A stretch of 64,000 bases of DNA from Porites lobata (Eukaryota > Cnidaria > Anthozoa > Scleractinia > Poritidae). The position numbers were made by a program, and so were the translations under genes. The stretch spans positions 1,618,001 through 1,682,000 of the forward strand of contig CALNXK010000022.1 in the NCBI GenBank assembly GCA_942486035.1, written 5' to 3'. Each line of letters opens with the position of its first letter. The stretch's first letter is position 1. Under the pieces are notes generated by a model. That model saw only the letters and a program-made list of their open reading frames with translations. It searched no databases and was not told the DNA's origin. This document shows, one piece after another, positions 11,455 to 22,814 of the stretch.

Positions 11455-11644
11455 GTCAGTAAATTACATTGCACTGTTGCTTCTAATTATTTATTGTAAT
11501 ACTTATCATGCATCCAAATTGTCTAGTGTCTTAAGTTGCATCATTAGTTGAATTTAAATAATGGTAGATTGAACAAATACCAAGTAGTAAAATGACTCTA
11601 TAACAATGAGTGGCCTAAAACTATTGTATAATTTCAGCTATCTA

Positions 11645-13802
11645 TCATGCCATCAAACTAACCAATGGTCTTGAATGGCAGGCTTCAACATTTTCATAGC
11701 CAAGCACATCCACATTTGTGGCTCTAATGCAGTAGTTTGTCAAATAGGGAAAAATGCCAGCCCTAGATGTCAATTTCTTCATCATTTCTCCCAGAGACCT
11801 GTCACCTAATGGAGCATTGCAATACCATATCTGATCAAGGGCAGGATTGAACTTTGCTCCACTGAGGGCTCGAGGCTTCTGGAAGAAGAACTCCGCCCCA
11901 GGATGTAAATGGAGAAGATAGTTTTTCACGGTCTCAACTGGGCATCTTGGTGATCCTGGACATTCAAACATTTTTGCACTGGACCACTCTTCTTCTACAC
12001 TTTTGACGACACCTTGGTGGGTGATGGAGTTGGCCATGAGGGTACCAGTTACGCCTCGGTTGATTTCAAAGAACCGTCGACCACTGAGAGTTGTTCTAAG
12101 AGCCAACATGTGCTTGGTCATTTTTCGTTGGTTTTCACCCAAACTAAACCTGCCTCTCTTGCCAAAGTAAATAGAAATGTAGAACCAGACAGTATTCTGG
12201 AGCTGAGAGGGATCTTTCGAGTTGGCTGGACCAAGCTGACCAGACTGAAATAGCTTCTCCACAATTTCTGGAGTGAGTGATCCTTTGTGGACTACTTCAG
12301 CAATTTCACCACTTTTTCTCAGTGTTTTTACAAAGGCATCTAGTGCTTTATTTGCCTGGAAGAACTCAGGATCTGTTATGATACTGAATGGCTTCTTTAA
12401 GTCTGGACTTTGCAAATATCTGTCAAGACCTGCCCTGATGCTCCTTAAGGTGTTAGCTTTGTAAAAAAATCCGTCTTTTTGTCTCGCACCAAGGTAGAAC
12501 TTCTCAAGGCACTTAGACAGCTCAGCTTTCTCCATTTCTTCCAGCTGGGTTGAGAACTCTGTTTGCTGTGAGAACCACTCTAAAACACAACAGGGCATCA
12601 TTTTTAGCCTTTACAACCAGCATTAGGTTCCGCTATGGAATTTCTAGGAAACCTGGGTATACATAAAAACACATGTCTCTTTCTGCATGGAGTTCTCTTA
12701 CAACTAAACAAGCCATCCCTTTAAATTGAAAATTTAAAGTGCTACAGCTGTAAAAAAATACTAGCTAAAATTTTCTTATTAAAAAAATCCTGAAATTGTG
12801 AACTTTTCCCCAAAACTCCTTTGCACCTCCTGTCACTTTTAACCGAGAGCCTGGGGCTATATCCTAACAGCATTGTGGTAGTGAGTGATGCTTATTCACT
12901 TTTGACTTGCACGGTTTATATGCTAAAATGCTAAAACTAAACTGCAAGCAGTCAAAACAGGATTTGGGCGTTTTTTTTTTGGTCTTCATTTTTGCCCCCA
13001 TTCAATCATATCTGTCACTTGAAATTGGGAGTAACCCCCCCCCCCTCCCCCCCCAGGACATGCTACATGGTTATTAGCAAATAAAAAGTTTTAATAAGCA
13101 CCACACCAACAATTTGAAAATCTTAAAATGGTCGCAGTGCTCTTTGGAGTAAATACGAAGCAAAAACAGTCATTTCATACCATTTCCCCTGGGAAGACAC
13201 TTTTTTTGGACAGTGGCCTTGAACTTTACCTGGCACATCTTCCAGTGACGTCCTTAATCTCAATCTAACTTTTGGCTAGGGTCTGGAATGGAGGGTCCTC
13301 ACCCTGCACTCACTCTCCTTTTTCACGAGAATCCTGCATCCTAAGCCTCTGTCAATCGTTTTCTCTCCCAATCCTGTATCCTCTGCCCACATTTTGGCGA
13401 ATCCCGCTTTCCGGGTAGCAAACAAATCCCGTATCCCGTTAACTTTTTCCGAATTATCCCGCACTGCATTTTCAAAACCTTGGATCTCGGGAATACCCTT
13501 CCACGATCTGTTGGGCTGTGTTTCATGATAGTTTCGTGCTCCCAAACTAGTCTAAGTCGGGCGCAGGTTACCGCAAACTTGAATTAAATTTTGGAACTTA
13601 ATACGCGAACGATATTGTAAAAAGACCATGAAAAATCGTGTTTGCTCAGGGTCTATTAAAATCGCTTACAAACCTAACACTAACCGTTAAAAATCTTTAC
13701 AGCAAACTTGGTTGCTTTCTTGGTGTTCTCTGGTACCGCATTGTTGATGATTTCGTTCACTTCTGAGGTAGTAACGAGTTTAAAGCGATCCGCAGATGCC
13801 AT
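11645..13802 (-). CDS. Crypton-derived tyrosine recombinase-like protein (DUF3504/KIAA1958-like)
   Basis: Two exons: 13802-13685 (ATG at 13802, 39 codons + 1 nt, donor G|GTTAGT) and 12579-11645 (acceptor TTTTAG, stop TGA), giving about 350 residues. Joined, they read AVKIFN-EWFSQQTEFSTQ across the junction, which suits the family. The N-terminal helical part (LSKCLEKFYLGARQKDG..YKANTLRSIRAGLDR) and the catalytic-like part (GRFSLGENQRKMTKHMLALR..., FNPALDQIWYCNAPLGD) follow the layout of Crypton YR proteins and their domesticated vertebrate relatives. The HxxR box reads NYCIRAT, so the usual His is Tyr, and the protein stops soon after (VEACHSRPLVSLMA) without the GHK...Y segment that carries the nucleophile. 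It could be an immobile domesticated gene or a decaying element. A GTTAGT just after CATTCAAGACCATTG leaves room for another 3' exon, which I could not find. Confidence 0.75.
12960..13056. repeat. Homopolymer tracts (poly-T and poly-C)
   Basis: A T run near 12972 and two C runs at about 13036-13055. Simple sequence inside the intron of the Crypton-type gene. Confidence 0.7.
13270..13545. repeat. Probable dispersed repeat with open minus frame
   Basis: The minus strand is open for 89 codons (MGARNYHETQPNRSW...RTLHSRP), but the DNA is a string of ATCCCG/GGGAT-type words, and no protein family is recognisable. It lies in the intron of the Crypton-type gene. I read it as a dispersed repeat; a similar GGATTCCGG-rich stretch lies near 50470-50600. 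Confidence 0.4.
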
Positions 13803-14741
13803 TTTTGCATCGCCCCTCGAAAACACAAAAGTATCTTACATCGCTCGATATCTGTTGTCCGCGGGTATCCCGGATGACAAATATCAAGAGCAGCCTGACC
13901 ATATTTGGACGATATTTTGTGCTCTGTTCTGTTTGTTGTGATATTTTGAAGGGAGCCATAATGGCGCTTGATTTAATTAGTGTTACAACACAAAATTGAA
14001 AAACTCTTGCTGATTGCAGAATGAACGAGAAATTCAAACAGCCTTAAATACTGCACGAAGTGCAGTCGGGTTACTTGGAAAAATTGTCCAAAGGATCTGC
14101 CGGCGGCTACTGGACTGGATTGGTGACACCTGGATAAAACATATCGATTGATAAAACCTAGATTAATGAAACCTGGATTGGAGGATTACCTTTTCTTCTC
14201 TATTTCTTTCCTTTTCTTCCTTGTCCTCCTTTCTTTATTTCTTCACCCCCTAAGCGAGAAAATTATTGGCGTTCAACCAAAACTGCTACCAACTTGTTCC
14301 CCCCATCGCACCCTGCTCGCCCCAGGGGCTGTGACGAAATTGGAGGTGACCATGAATGTCAGTCATTTAAGACGCAATAAAATCACTTTTTAAGTGATAA
14401 TGACAAAATTATTCAACTCTCTACAGCTTAATCTGGAGGCAAATAAACGAAGTTGTAAGCTGTAACAGTATTTAAAAATTAAAATGCTGTTTTTATGAGT
14501 ATTGACTCATTTTAGTTTGGTGATTTTTAGATAACCACAGTCACCATAATTGCGTGACGTTTTGCGTGACTTTCGAAAGTTTAAAGTGTCAGCGGTCTTC
14601 TTCATTCTAAGTCCCGTCTCCAAGGCGATCAGGAGCGATGTAACACAGGAGCAGATCATTCTCGAGCGAACACTTGCAGAGGAAAAATATTGTTTTGTTT
14701 CCATTTAGGTTTCCTGTTTTTCTCTTTTGAGGGATTACACA
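13803..14741. promoter_or_regulatory. Divergent intergenic region (Crypton-type gene / CFAP161)
   Basis: About 0.94 kb separates the start codons of two genes transcribed away from each other. A bidirectional promoter is likely by position only. I see no convincing TATA box or CpG island. A small hairpin CTGCACGAAGTGCAG lies at about 14050-14066. Confidence 0.35.
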
Positions 14742-17700
14742 ATGAGCGTAAGAACATACAATCCTTCAGTACTGATTGGTAATTGGAATGAAGATATATG
14801 CTTGGAGGAGGTAAGGCCGCTTTGAAGATTTTGTTGAGAAGAAAGTTTATTAGGTGAGATTAATGTGCGATAAAATGGTTTTTCTGTTGTTTTTCTTTAT
14901 TCCCTTTTAGGACAAACTCAAAGATTTTCTTGACAAAAAAGAAAGAGGAGAGCTACTGATTCAAAAAGCCAGCAACCTGTTACAAAGTATATTGAAAAAG
15001 GTCGGAGTTTGATTCCACAATGTAGACACAAGCTACAAGTTTAAGTTCGCTGTTGCTATTATGTAAACGGTAGCTAGAGTTTATATTTAGCTATAACTCA
15101 GGCTCACAGTGAGTAATCAGGCAAAAGCATGTTATTCAAAGATTCCTTTTGTCTTTTGTAACACCCTGGAGAGGTTAAAAAGATAAACAGATAAATGGAG
15201 ATCACAGTCTGACAGATGTTGCAAGCAGTTCAATACATTCATGTCTTCCATTCCAACTCTCAATTCAATACTAATTATATATTTAAAACTACTCAAACAC
15301 CATAATTTGATTTCTTATTTTTCCAATTTTCCTAGATCTGTCTTGGTTTACTAGTATGCTTAGTTTACTGTGGTTCCATCAAGGCCCAGGGCGGGAATTT
15401 TTTCAGCCAGTTTTGTTTGCAAAGGCATGAGTACAATGATGTTTCCAGAGATTAGATCCTGGCAAATAGTAAGGGGGGCAATGGAGGTTGTGCAGATATG
15501 CTGGACCTAGAATCTTCTTAAGGTGATTCGCTGGTTCTGCACTACGCATCTCTTACTGTGCATAACAAGATGGCTGCCATGACAAATAGCATCTGAAATA
15601 ACATTATTCAAATGAAGTTGACTGAACAGAAAATGCTGGACTATCTGTTTTTAAATGTCTGTGCTTTTAGTTTCAAATTACATTCACCAGTTGTGGAAAT
15701 CACTCATCAAGCATTGTGAATATAGTAAATCACATACCACCCTGCTTATGCCTAATCATGCCTCATGCAGCTAATTTGGGCCTATCATGCGTCACACCAA
15801 TAATTCAGTACCCATCACGCATCATGGAAAACCCAACTTTGCCAACAGGAATATACAGAGATAAAACGGTAGTAATTAGCAGGTTACTCAGGAGATGTGT
15901 GACATTTCTGATAGCCCAGGGATGGCCCTGGAAATGCCCAATCCTGGGAGTACTTCCATATATTGGCTAGATAGGTATATTCCTTAGAGTATTAGGAAAG
16001 TGATTTATTTTAAGGTTTGTGTGTTGTTTTGTTTTGTTTTCCCTTGAATAGGGTGTCATTTTTTGGGTTTGAGCCTTAGAATTAATTACAGTGTCAATTT
16101 TTGTTTGTCTTATCCTTAAATAGGGTCAGGGTTTAAGACCCTGGGTGGCACACACCTATCCCCCCCTCACTGGGTGCCAACCATCCCTCCCTGGAGCAAA
16201 AGACATTGATAGGGTCATTAGGAATTGCTTTTGAATTAAATTGGTGTTTAAAAACAAAAATCCTGTATTGTGGCATTAACAAAATCAAATAAACGCAGGG
16301 CCTGGGTGGACTCACTTAAATTTCCATGGGAGCACAACCATGGGAGCAATTGCCACCAGTTCAAACCAGTTCACTGAGACTGGATTGACCTGTTCCATTG
16401 GACATTTAGATTGAGATTTAACTCAGGGCTTCGTGGGAAGCAAAATTTTTACTCAATACGAGGATTTGTCATGTTTCTACAGGTCAGTCTATCAGTGTCT
16501 CATGATGGCTACCTCCATTTTGGAGACATAGTTTGCTTATACAATCCGTCAACAGAATCCACCCTTTCTGCAAATATGGCAGAGAGCAAAATGCATGATG
16601 AGAAGAAATTGGTTGGACCCTGTGATGTCTCTGCATCCAAATCAACTGATCCTTGTATTCGAAATACATTTGTGATACTTGGATGTATGTAAGTAACCAG
16701 TCTGCAGTATACCGTTATTATGTCTAATAGTCAGGGCTTCTGATAGGTAGCAGAAAATAAGTCAAATTTCGTGGGATTTTCAGGGACAGATTCACAGAAA
16801 AATCGGCCAATTTCGATAAAATTTCGTGGAAATTTTCAGGGCTAACTTCGCCAAAAAACAATCAGTAAAAAACGGCCGATTTCGTGGGAATTTTCTGGGC
16901 AAATCTCTCTAGATATCGATTGATTATTGCGCTGATTTGAGGAACGTGTTCAATGTTTTTAATAGAGACACTCATTTGCTATTTTAACAACAAAGTGCTC
17001 AAGAACTGAGCCAATTGCAAAACTTTTAACATCATGACTAGTGCACAGTTTTTCGCAACGTAATTTAGGTCCTGTAGTTTTGGGACGTTGTTTGCTTGTG
17101 GTGGTGATGATGAGCCAAAATGTATGGAAAGAACTCAGGTTTTCTAAAAAGCAACAAAGGACTGCTACGCACTTCAGATTTAGTGTGTACTTTCTTTAAG
17201 CTCATTAGTTACATTTTTCAAAGAGAACATGACAAATATATTCAATTAGCAAGAATTAAATGACTTTATATTCTCATACGAACTTTTGATTTTTCCACCA
17301 TCTTGTCTTGATTACCCAGTATCCCCTCACAACCGTAAAGGGGTCTATTTGCAAGTTTATAGCAATTAAAGAGCCCCAGTGAATAGCCGAGATAAGTTTG
17401 AAATATGTCGTATCAACATGTATTTGATAAGATTTCTAGCGAATTTCAAGGTATTTTGAGGGTTTTTGTGAATTTTGCGGGATTTCGCGGATTTACCAGA
17501 ATTTTGCGGCTCTAAGACCATGCAAAATATCCCAGTAAGAGGCTGAACTAAAGCTTTTAGAGAACTTACAGGTACTCACCGGATAACAATAGCTAACAAT
17601 GAACATAATAAGAAGAAAGTATCGACTTGCAATTTAAGGAATCGAACAAGTCAGTATCCAAAAGTTAATACAGATAGATTCAAGAACTCTTACATTAATA

Positions 17701-17828
17701 GCTTAATTTTTAATTATGATTTAGCTATGTGAGCGTATTTTTTTTTTTTTTTTATTGTAAACAACTTAGATGTATATACTTTTACTCAAATATTGTAACA
17801 TAAGATATGTATTTTTTATCTTGTGTGG

Positions 17829-17859
<31 letters not shown>

Positions 17860-20800
17860 TATTATAATATTAGTCTGCACTGATGGTACCATCTTTTTGT
17901 TTTGTTTTGTTTTTGTTTGTTCCTTTTTTTGACCAGGCCTAGGGATAAAGGCGAGGTGTTAAGATATAATGAACCATTCATCCTAAGCACGCTGCCTGCA
18001 GTTGGGGGAGATGTAAGAGTTTCTTAGTTTTAATGTACTCTAATCAGGGTCGGCCAGAGGGGGTAGTGGTATACCAGTATACCCGAAAAAAAATTCGTCA
18101 AAATACCCAAAAACACCCAAAATTCATCCAAGTACACCCAAAGTTATCCCCAGGTATACTTTATACCTGAAATTCAAAGAAAGTGATAAACCGAATACCT
18201 GTATTAAAGCTGCAATATACCGTATACCCAATTTAAAAAGCCCCTGTGTACCGTATACCCAAAAACCCTGGCCGACCCTGTCTAATAATACCTATTTAAA
18301 ACCGTTGGACCAATTTCAATGGTTTCTTTTTTTTTTTTCTTTCTCGCCTTAACGTGGCACTACCCTGTATCCTTAAAAGTGCTGGACCAATTTCAATGGT
18401 TTCTTTTTTTTTTTCTTTCTCACCTTAACATGGCACTACCCTGTATCCTTCAGTGCCGGATCCAGATCCTGATCCTTGACATAAGGGGGGCCCCGGTCAT
18501 CCATACCCTTAGATAAGGGGGGGGGGGCTCAGTTTGGTCTAAAAATAAGGGGGGTGGGGCCCTCCCCTGGATCCGCCAATGTCCTTATAGTATTCTTTTC
18601 ACTTTGCAGCTCAAGTTAAAGAGTGACAGAACATCATTTAACGAATGTGCAAAGAAGTCAAGACAGCAATTAGTGACTCTTGTTGATAATGCGACTTTCA
18701 TGTGTCATTGGTGAGAACACGTGGGAGTTGTCTCTTTTTAATATAGTTTTCCCAGATATAGTTAAAGTAAGGGCGAAAATTGTTTGCAGCGCAGCGCATC
18801 TTCTTGCGATGATTTTGCACGCGCATGCCTTATTTGCTCACTTTACTCAATTAGAGACCTTTCATAGTCAAGGGCAACCAAAGACTGTTTTCTGTAAAAT
18901 ATCTGTTTGGAGAGGCAAATATCGCCAAGAATTTTCTGTTACTTGAGGACAGCTAAAAATTTCTAGATGACTGTTCCATTCATGTACAATTTTCCTAAGA
19001 TTTTCAATTTTTTCCAAAAAAAAAAAGTTTTGAAAGTAAAAAGGTAAAAATTTTTTCAAATTTCCCTCCCCAGATAAGGCTATTTTTCGTACAAAATAGG
19101 AAACCTAGTCTAAAATTTTCGGATTCAAAAATGTGATGGAGAGAGGAATCAAAAAAATTCTCACTTTCGTACTATGTTAAAATGCATCTAAAATTTCGGG
19201 AAAATAATACTCAAGCCCTTGCAATTTCAAAAAGATTCAAGTTCTCCTAGGATGACCGAAAAGATACAAATTTGATAGCGCCGCTTAGAGATCTAAAAGC
19301 ACTCTGGAAAGCCTAAAAAGTCTTTTCAATGTATTTAGGACGAAACCGGCGTTGTGGGGTGCCCCTGCATAGTTAACCACTACACAGACGTTGTTTTCTG
19401 TTTTTGTCTTTTGAAGTCACTAAATCCCCCGCGGTTTCTATTTTCACACGCGCGCTTGACGATCTCTAGCCTGCATAACAGGCGCTATTTTTTCGCGTTT
19501 TTCAGGAGAGCGAAGGCAAAAGCGAAGCGATCGAGGGGCACCAGGCACGTGTCGTTTACCTTCGTTCTCCTAAAATACGAGAAAAAATAACGCCTATTTT
19601 GCAGGCTAGACGATCTCTAAAAAGAAAATAGAGGGTCTGTGAACAGGCTATCTCATAGTCTACCCCATCCTTGAAAGGCCCCTGTGCTCTCGCCAGAGTG
19701 TATTAAAAGACCTTTTTTCATAAAGTCGTATAGGCAGATGAGCAAAAAAAAATTACAGTAATTGGAGCAAATGAATGAAGACAGTATCTACTAAGGAGAA
19801 CTACAAAAGCCAAAACATTTTTAAAAAAGTAAGTAGCCGATGTCAAGCTTGGAAAACACATGCCAACTGCTGAAAGAGTTTTAGTGTCAGCTCTAACACG
19901 GATCCATTTGGCTGAATTACTAGCGGCGAGAGATTTTTTCAGCCAATCGCAGCACTCGGCATGTAGCAATGAGAACCCAAAACAATTACGAAATTTTGTT
20001 CCACTGTAATTCAAAAGCTGCTAAAATTATCAGTTTGCTCGAGATCAATAATCAAGCATGCAAAATTTCACCCTGATGCAGGACAACGATCTTCGAAATG
20101 ACTTTAAACTGGTAACTGCAGAAATAAGAGAAAAAGAGAAAAAATAAATACCACTCACTATGCATTGTCTTTTCAGGAAAATTCTTTGTTTCAATCCACA
20201 AGATCGCCCAGAGACAGAGGGAATGCCAGTCCCGGTAAGATTTCGATTTCAGTTAACGTGCTAAGTCAGTTCTTCAACTTCTTTAACCAGATCAATGGTT
20301 AAACAAAGGAGGTATACATATGTGTATCGGACTTTTATGTATAATAGCTGAAAGAACGAGGTAAATACATCTGTAGCGTTTGTTTCGTTTCTTAAGCTAA
20401 ACTACTTAAACGTTGGCGAACAACGTTGTTAAACCGGACGGTTAAGAAATTAAGCAAACGCAAAACGACAAGTCACTAAGATTTGGATTTCAGGTAGGAG
20501 TCCCAGGTAGAAAGGAATCTCGCCAAATTTAACCAACTGTTAAGTTCAACTCGTAATACGATTACATTTGTTCGGTTGAAGACGCAAAATACATCCATTC
20601 ACTTTACCATCTGAAAACCTGGACAGTGAAGCCCACTGCCTTGTTTACATGTATAAGGCCACCATGGTCATTGTAAATTAAGTGTATAACAAGAAAACGA
20701 TTCACGTTATTCGTTTCTAAGGGTTGCGGAGATGTAGATGACTGAGTAGCATGCCTATATTAAGTTATAGAACGCCAAACTATGTGATGGTGGTCCATGG

Positions 20801-22564
20801 GTTGGTTACTACAAGGGCGAGTGACGAGTGAAGCGAACCGCGCGAGGGGCGAAGCTCGCGCGTGAACTCTCACGATATCCCCTTGCTCGCAGGCTATGGG
20901 GCCGTACACAAGCATATACATTAGGGCCGTTTATACGAGAGAATAACAGGTTATCATAGTCACGAGCCCATGACCCCTGCTGATGGCTGGAATTTATTTT
21001 TCTTCTGTTTTTTCTCCTGGTAGGCAAACACGAAAATCATCCTAAATCACGTCAAAACCAATCAGAATCTTGCAGCCTTGCCGGAGTATTCATTTAGGTA
21101 TGTAACAGCACAGGCAGCCCAAGTTCAGCATGAGAGTTAATCATTGATACGGCCATTTGAGGAATACGCAGCGCAATATGGTACCACACGTATTACCGTC
21201 GGTTGCATCTAAGCATGTACACGTGAGGAAAAAACATGTTCTAATTGGGTGCAAACATAACATGTTTTGCCGCCAAACATTCGAAGTATGGAGTAGGTGG
21301 CTGTTGTCGACTTGATTTGTTTTCGCTCAACCAAATCTTCTTTCCAAGAATTTTTTGACGTTAAGAATAATTTCTGGAGTCAAGTGTATTGTTTCTGAGC
21401 GAGAAATATGCCTGAAAGTTGAGAAAAATGAAATATTACCGAAACGCATCAAAAACATATAAACAACTTACCTTTGGCGCGACAGTTTGCTTTAACGGCT
21501 GTCAACTTCAAATGTTCGGCGGCTGAACAAGTCATGTCTGGCACCCTATTAGAACACGTCTTTTTTGTCTCGTGTCCACGCTTAGATGTAACCGACGGTA
21601 ATGTTTAAACTCTCATACTGAGCTTGGGCTCCCTGTGGTAAGAGAACTTTGGCATTGCAGATCGATCTCTGCTTTGTAACAGAAAAAAGGACATACTGAA
21701 AAAAAAATAAGTGATTGCTACGTTGCTAGTTCTTTGCAGCAAGCTTTAAAGTGTTTTGTGCAAATTAACACTTACTGTTACACATCTTCATTTTTTTAGT
21801 TTCGTTTTCTTTAGTTTTTTTCTTTCCAGGTTTCAGTGGCTCATGCTGATACCTGCTTTTCCTGCATAGTCAAGAACCAGACAAAAGCATTTTTCAGAAA
21901 ACACTCACCTACCCCAGCTGAATTGTCTATGAGTTGAATTGGCCATGTTTGTAGGGGATTGTGTCCAGTTTACATACTGAAAGAAAAATTAAACTTCCTG
22001 CTTTCACCTTCTCTACCAAACCGTCAATTTAATCACGCCCTCAGTTTCCAAAAGGCTACCAAACTTGTCTCTTTTTCGTTGTTTGTGCCAGCCTGGTCTC
22101 TACGCGTTTTGGATCGGTCAAACGTGGACCCTACTGTGAGCCGTGACGTCACCGAAAAGCCGCCGGAACGTCCCCTTTCTCGAGTTGCGCCCGTGAACGA
22201 CGGGGCAAGAGAGAACGCTTTGGGACCAGGCTAGTTTTGTGCCTGTTCTTGGGGTTTCTTAGACCCCACAATCTCTGACCTGACCCTTATTTATTTTAGA
22301 ACGCCGTTTGGACGAGAGTGTGAAGTTGTAGCCAAAACAGAAGTGGATTCGCATAAAGCAGAGACGCCAAGCAATCATTGGGTTTTTCTGACACGAGAGG
22401 TGAAAGACGCGGCGAGAGAGCACGAGCTGGAGCGGGAACAGGAATTCAAGGATCTATTAACAAGGCAACAAGCCGCTGAAGCTGAAGGAGCCCCTCCTAA
22501 AGAGGGTATACCCGGTGGATCTGAAGAGACTCAGTCCGGGGGGAGCGGACAGCCTGCTCAATAG
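14742..22564 (+). CDS. CFAP161: Cilia- and flagella-associated protein 161
   Basis: Complete eight-exon gene, about 312 residues (human about 300). Exons: 14742-14810, 14911-15000, 16483-16688, 17937-18012, 18610-18710, 20177-20234, 21024-21097, 22300-22564. All introns begin GT and end AG and the phases agree. The start MSVRTYNPSVLIGNWNEDIC matches the vertebrate GPGVRIGNWNEDVYLEE; later matches are VSHDGYLHFGD, IRNTFVIL, GEVLRYNEPF, EGMPVPANTKIILNHVKTN and VDSHKAETPSNHW. The protein is a microtubule inner protein of the ciliary axoneme doublet. The C-terminus is a charged, probably coiled-coil tail (REHELEREQEFKDLLTRQQ) followed by a Gly/Ser/Gln-rich end. The second intron has a weak donor (AAG|GTCGGA). 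The introns are rich in mobile elements. Confidence 0.93.
16735..17545. repeat. Dispersed repeat pieces (TTTCGTGGGATTTT-type) in a CFAP161 intron
   Basis: Two AT-rich blocks, about 16735-16910 and 17440-17545, share repeated phrases of the type TTTCG(T/C)GG(G)A(A)TTTTC and appear to be the two ends of one element lying within intron 3. No coding sequence seen. Confidence 0.4.
17700..17872 (+). mobile_element. LINE 3' tail ending in (ATT)n
   Basis: An AT-rich stretch ends with AATAAAG-like sequence (GGAAATAAAGACTATT) and a run of about ten ATT triplets at 17840-17872. An untranslated tail followed by a microsatellite is typical of 5'-truncated LINE insertions. It lies in CFAP161 intron 3 in the sense orientation. 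Confidence 0.5.
18045..18280. mobile_element. hAT-like MITE
   Basis: The 236-bp element starts CAGGGTCGGCCAGAGGG and ends CCCTGGCCGACCCTG (inverted, 13 of the outer bases pair exactly). TCTAAT flanks both sides (18039-18044, 18281-18286). The CAGGG ends suggest a hAT element, although only 6 of the expected 8 duplicated bases are visible. The interior is ATACCC-rich. It is in CFAP161 intron 4. Confidence 0.65.
18306..18459. repeat. Tandem duplication, 77-bp unit
   Basis: Two copies, 18306-18382 and 18383-18459, begin TGGACCAATTTCAATGG, share a T-rich centre and end with ACCCTGTATCCTT. They differ at a few positions. The end of the second copy overlaps the start of the next small element. Confidence 0.8.
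18451..18581. mobile_element. Short MITE (GGATCC-containing termini)
   Basis: The 131-bp element starts CAGTGCCGGATCCAG and ends CTGGATCCGCCAATG; these are inverted with two mismatches. TCCTT flanks both sides (18446-18450, 18582-18586). The interior is G/C-homopolymer rich. It is probably a hAT-type non-autonomous element in CFAP161 intron 4. Confidence 0.6.
19467..19608. mobile_element. Foldback MITE with 9-bp target duplication (Mutator-like)
   Basis: The 142-bp element starts TAGCCTGCATAACAGGCGC and ends GCCTATTTTGCAGGCTA; the arms pair over about 45 nt with mismatches. An exact 9-bp repeat, GACGATCTC, abuts both ends (19458-19466, 19609-19617). Nine-bp duplications are characteristic of Mutator-like elements. 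It lies in CFAP161 intron 5. Partial relatives ending TTTGCAGGCTA occur near 24017 and within the 141-bp duplication at 26.1 kb. Confidence 0.8.
21196..21598. mobile_element. MITE copy 1 (CCGTCGGTTGCATCTAAGC termini)
   Basis: The 403-bp element has inverted ends CCGTCGGTTGCATCTAAGC and GCTTAGATGTAACCGACGG, with TA on both sides. A second, inverted copy is at 36015-36595. The antisense strand carries a GGTAAGTT donor-like and a CAACTTTCAG acceptor-like sequence about 60 nt apart. It lies in CFAP161 intron 7. Confidence 0.8.
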
Positions 22565-22808
22565 CACCTCACCCTACCCTTGTTATTCTAGTTTTAATCC
22601 CCTCACATTAATCAATCATCCTTTGTTAATTTTAAAAAGATTTGGTTTAGTCTTTTTCCCTTAGTTATAATTCCATTCTGCTTAATGAACTCGCTCTTTG
22701 CTGTTTTATTTATAATAGTTGTGACTTGCGATCAATTTGTAACTCATTGTATTTTCACTCTAGCTGTAAATAATCTCAAAACTCATGCTCTGTTAATAGT
22801 TGAAAGTA

Positions 22809-22814
22809 AATAAA
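22809..22814 (+). terminator. CFAP161 polyadenylation signal
   Basis: AATAAA lies 245 nt after the CFAP161 stop codon, the first such hexamer that fits the position and strand. The assignment is by sequence and position only. Confidence 0.6.

Noticed and set aside
13780..14037. 85-codon minus-strand frame overlapping the Crypton gene start
   Set aside because: Different frame from the true ATG at 13802; no motif.
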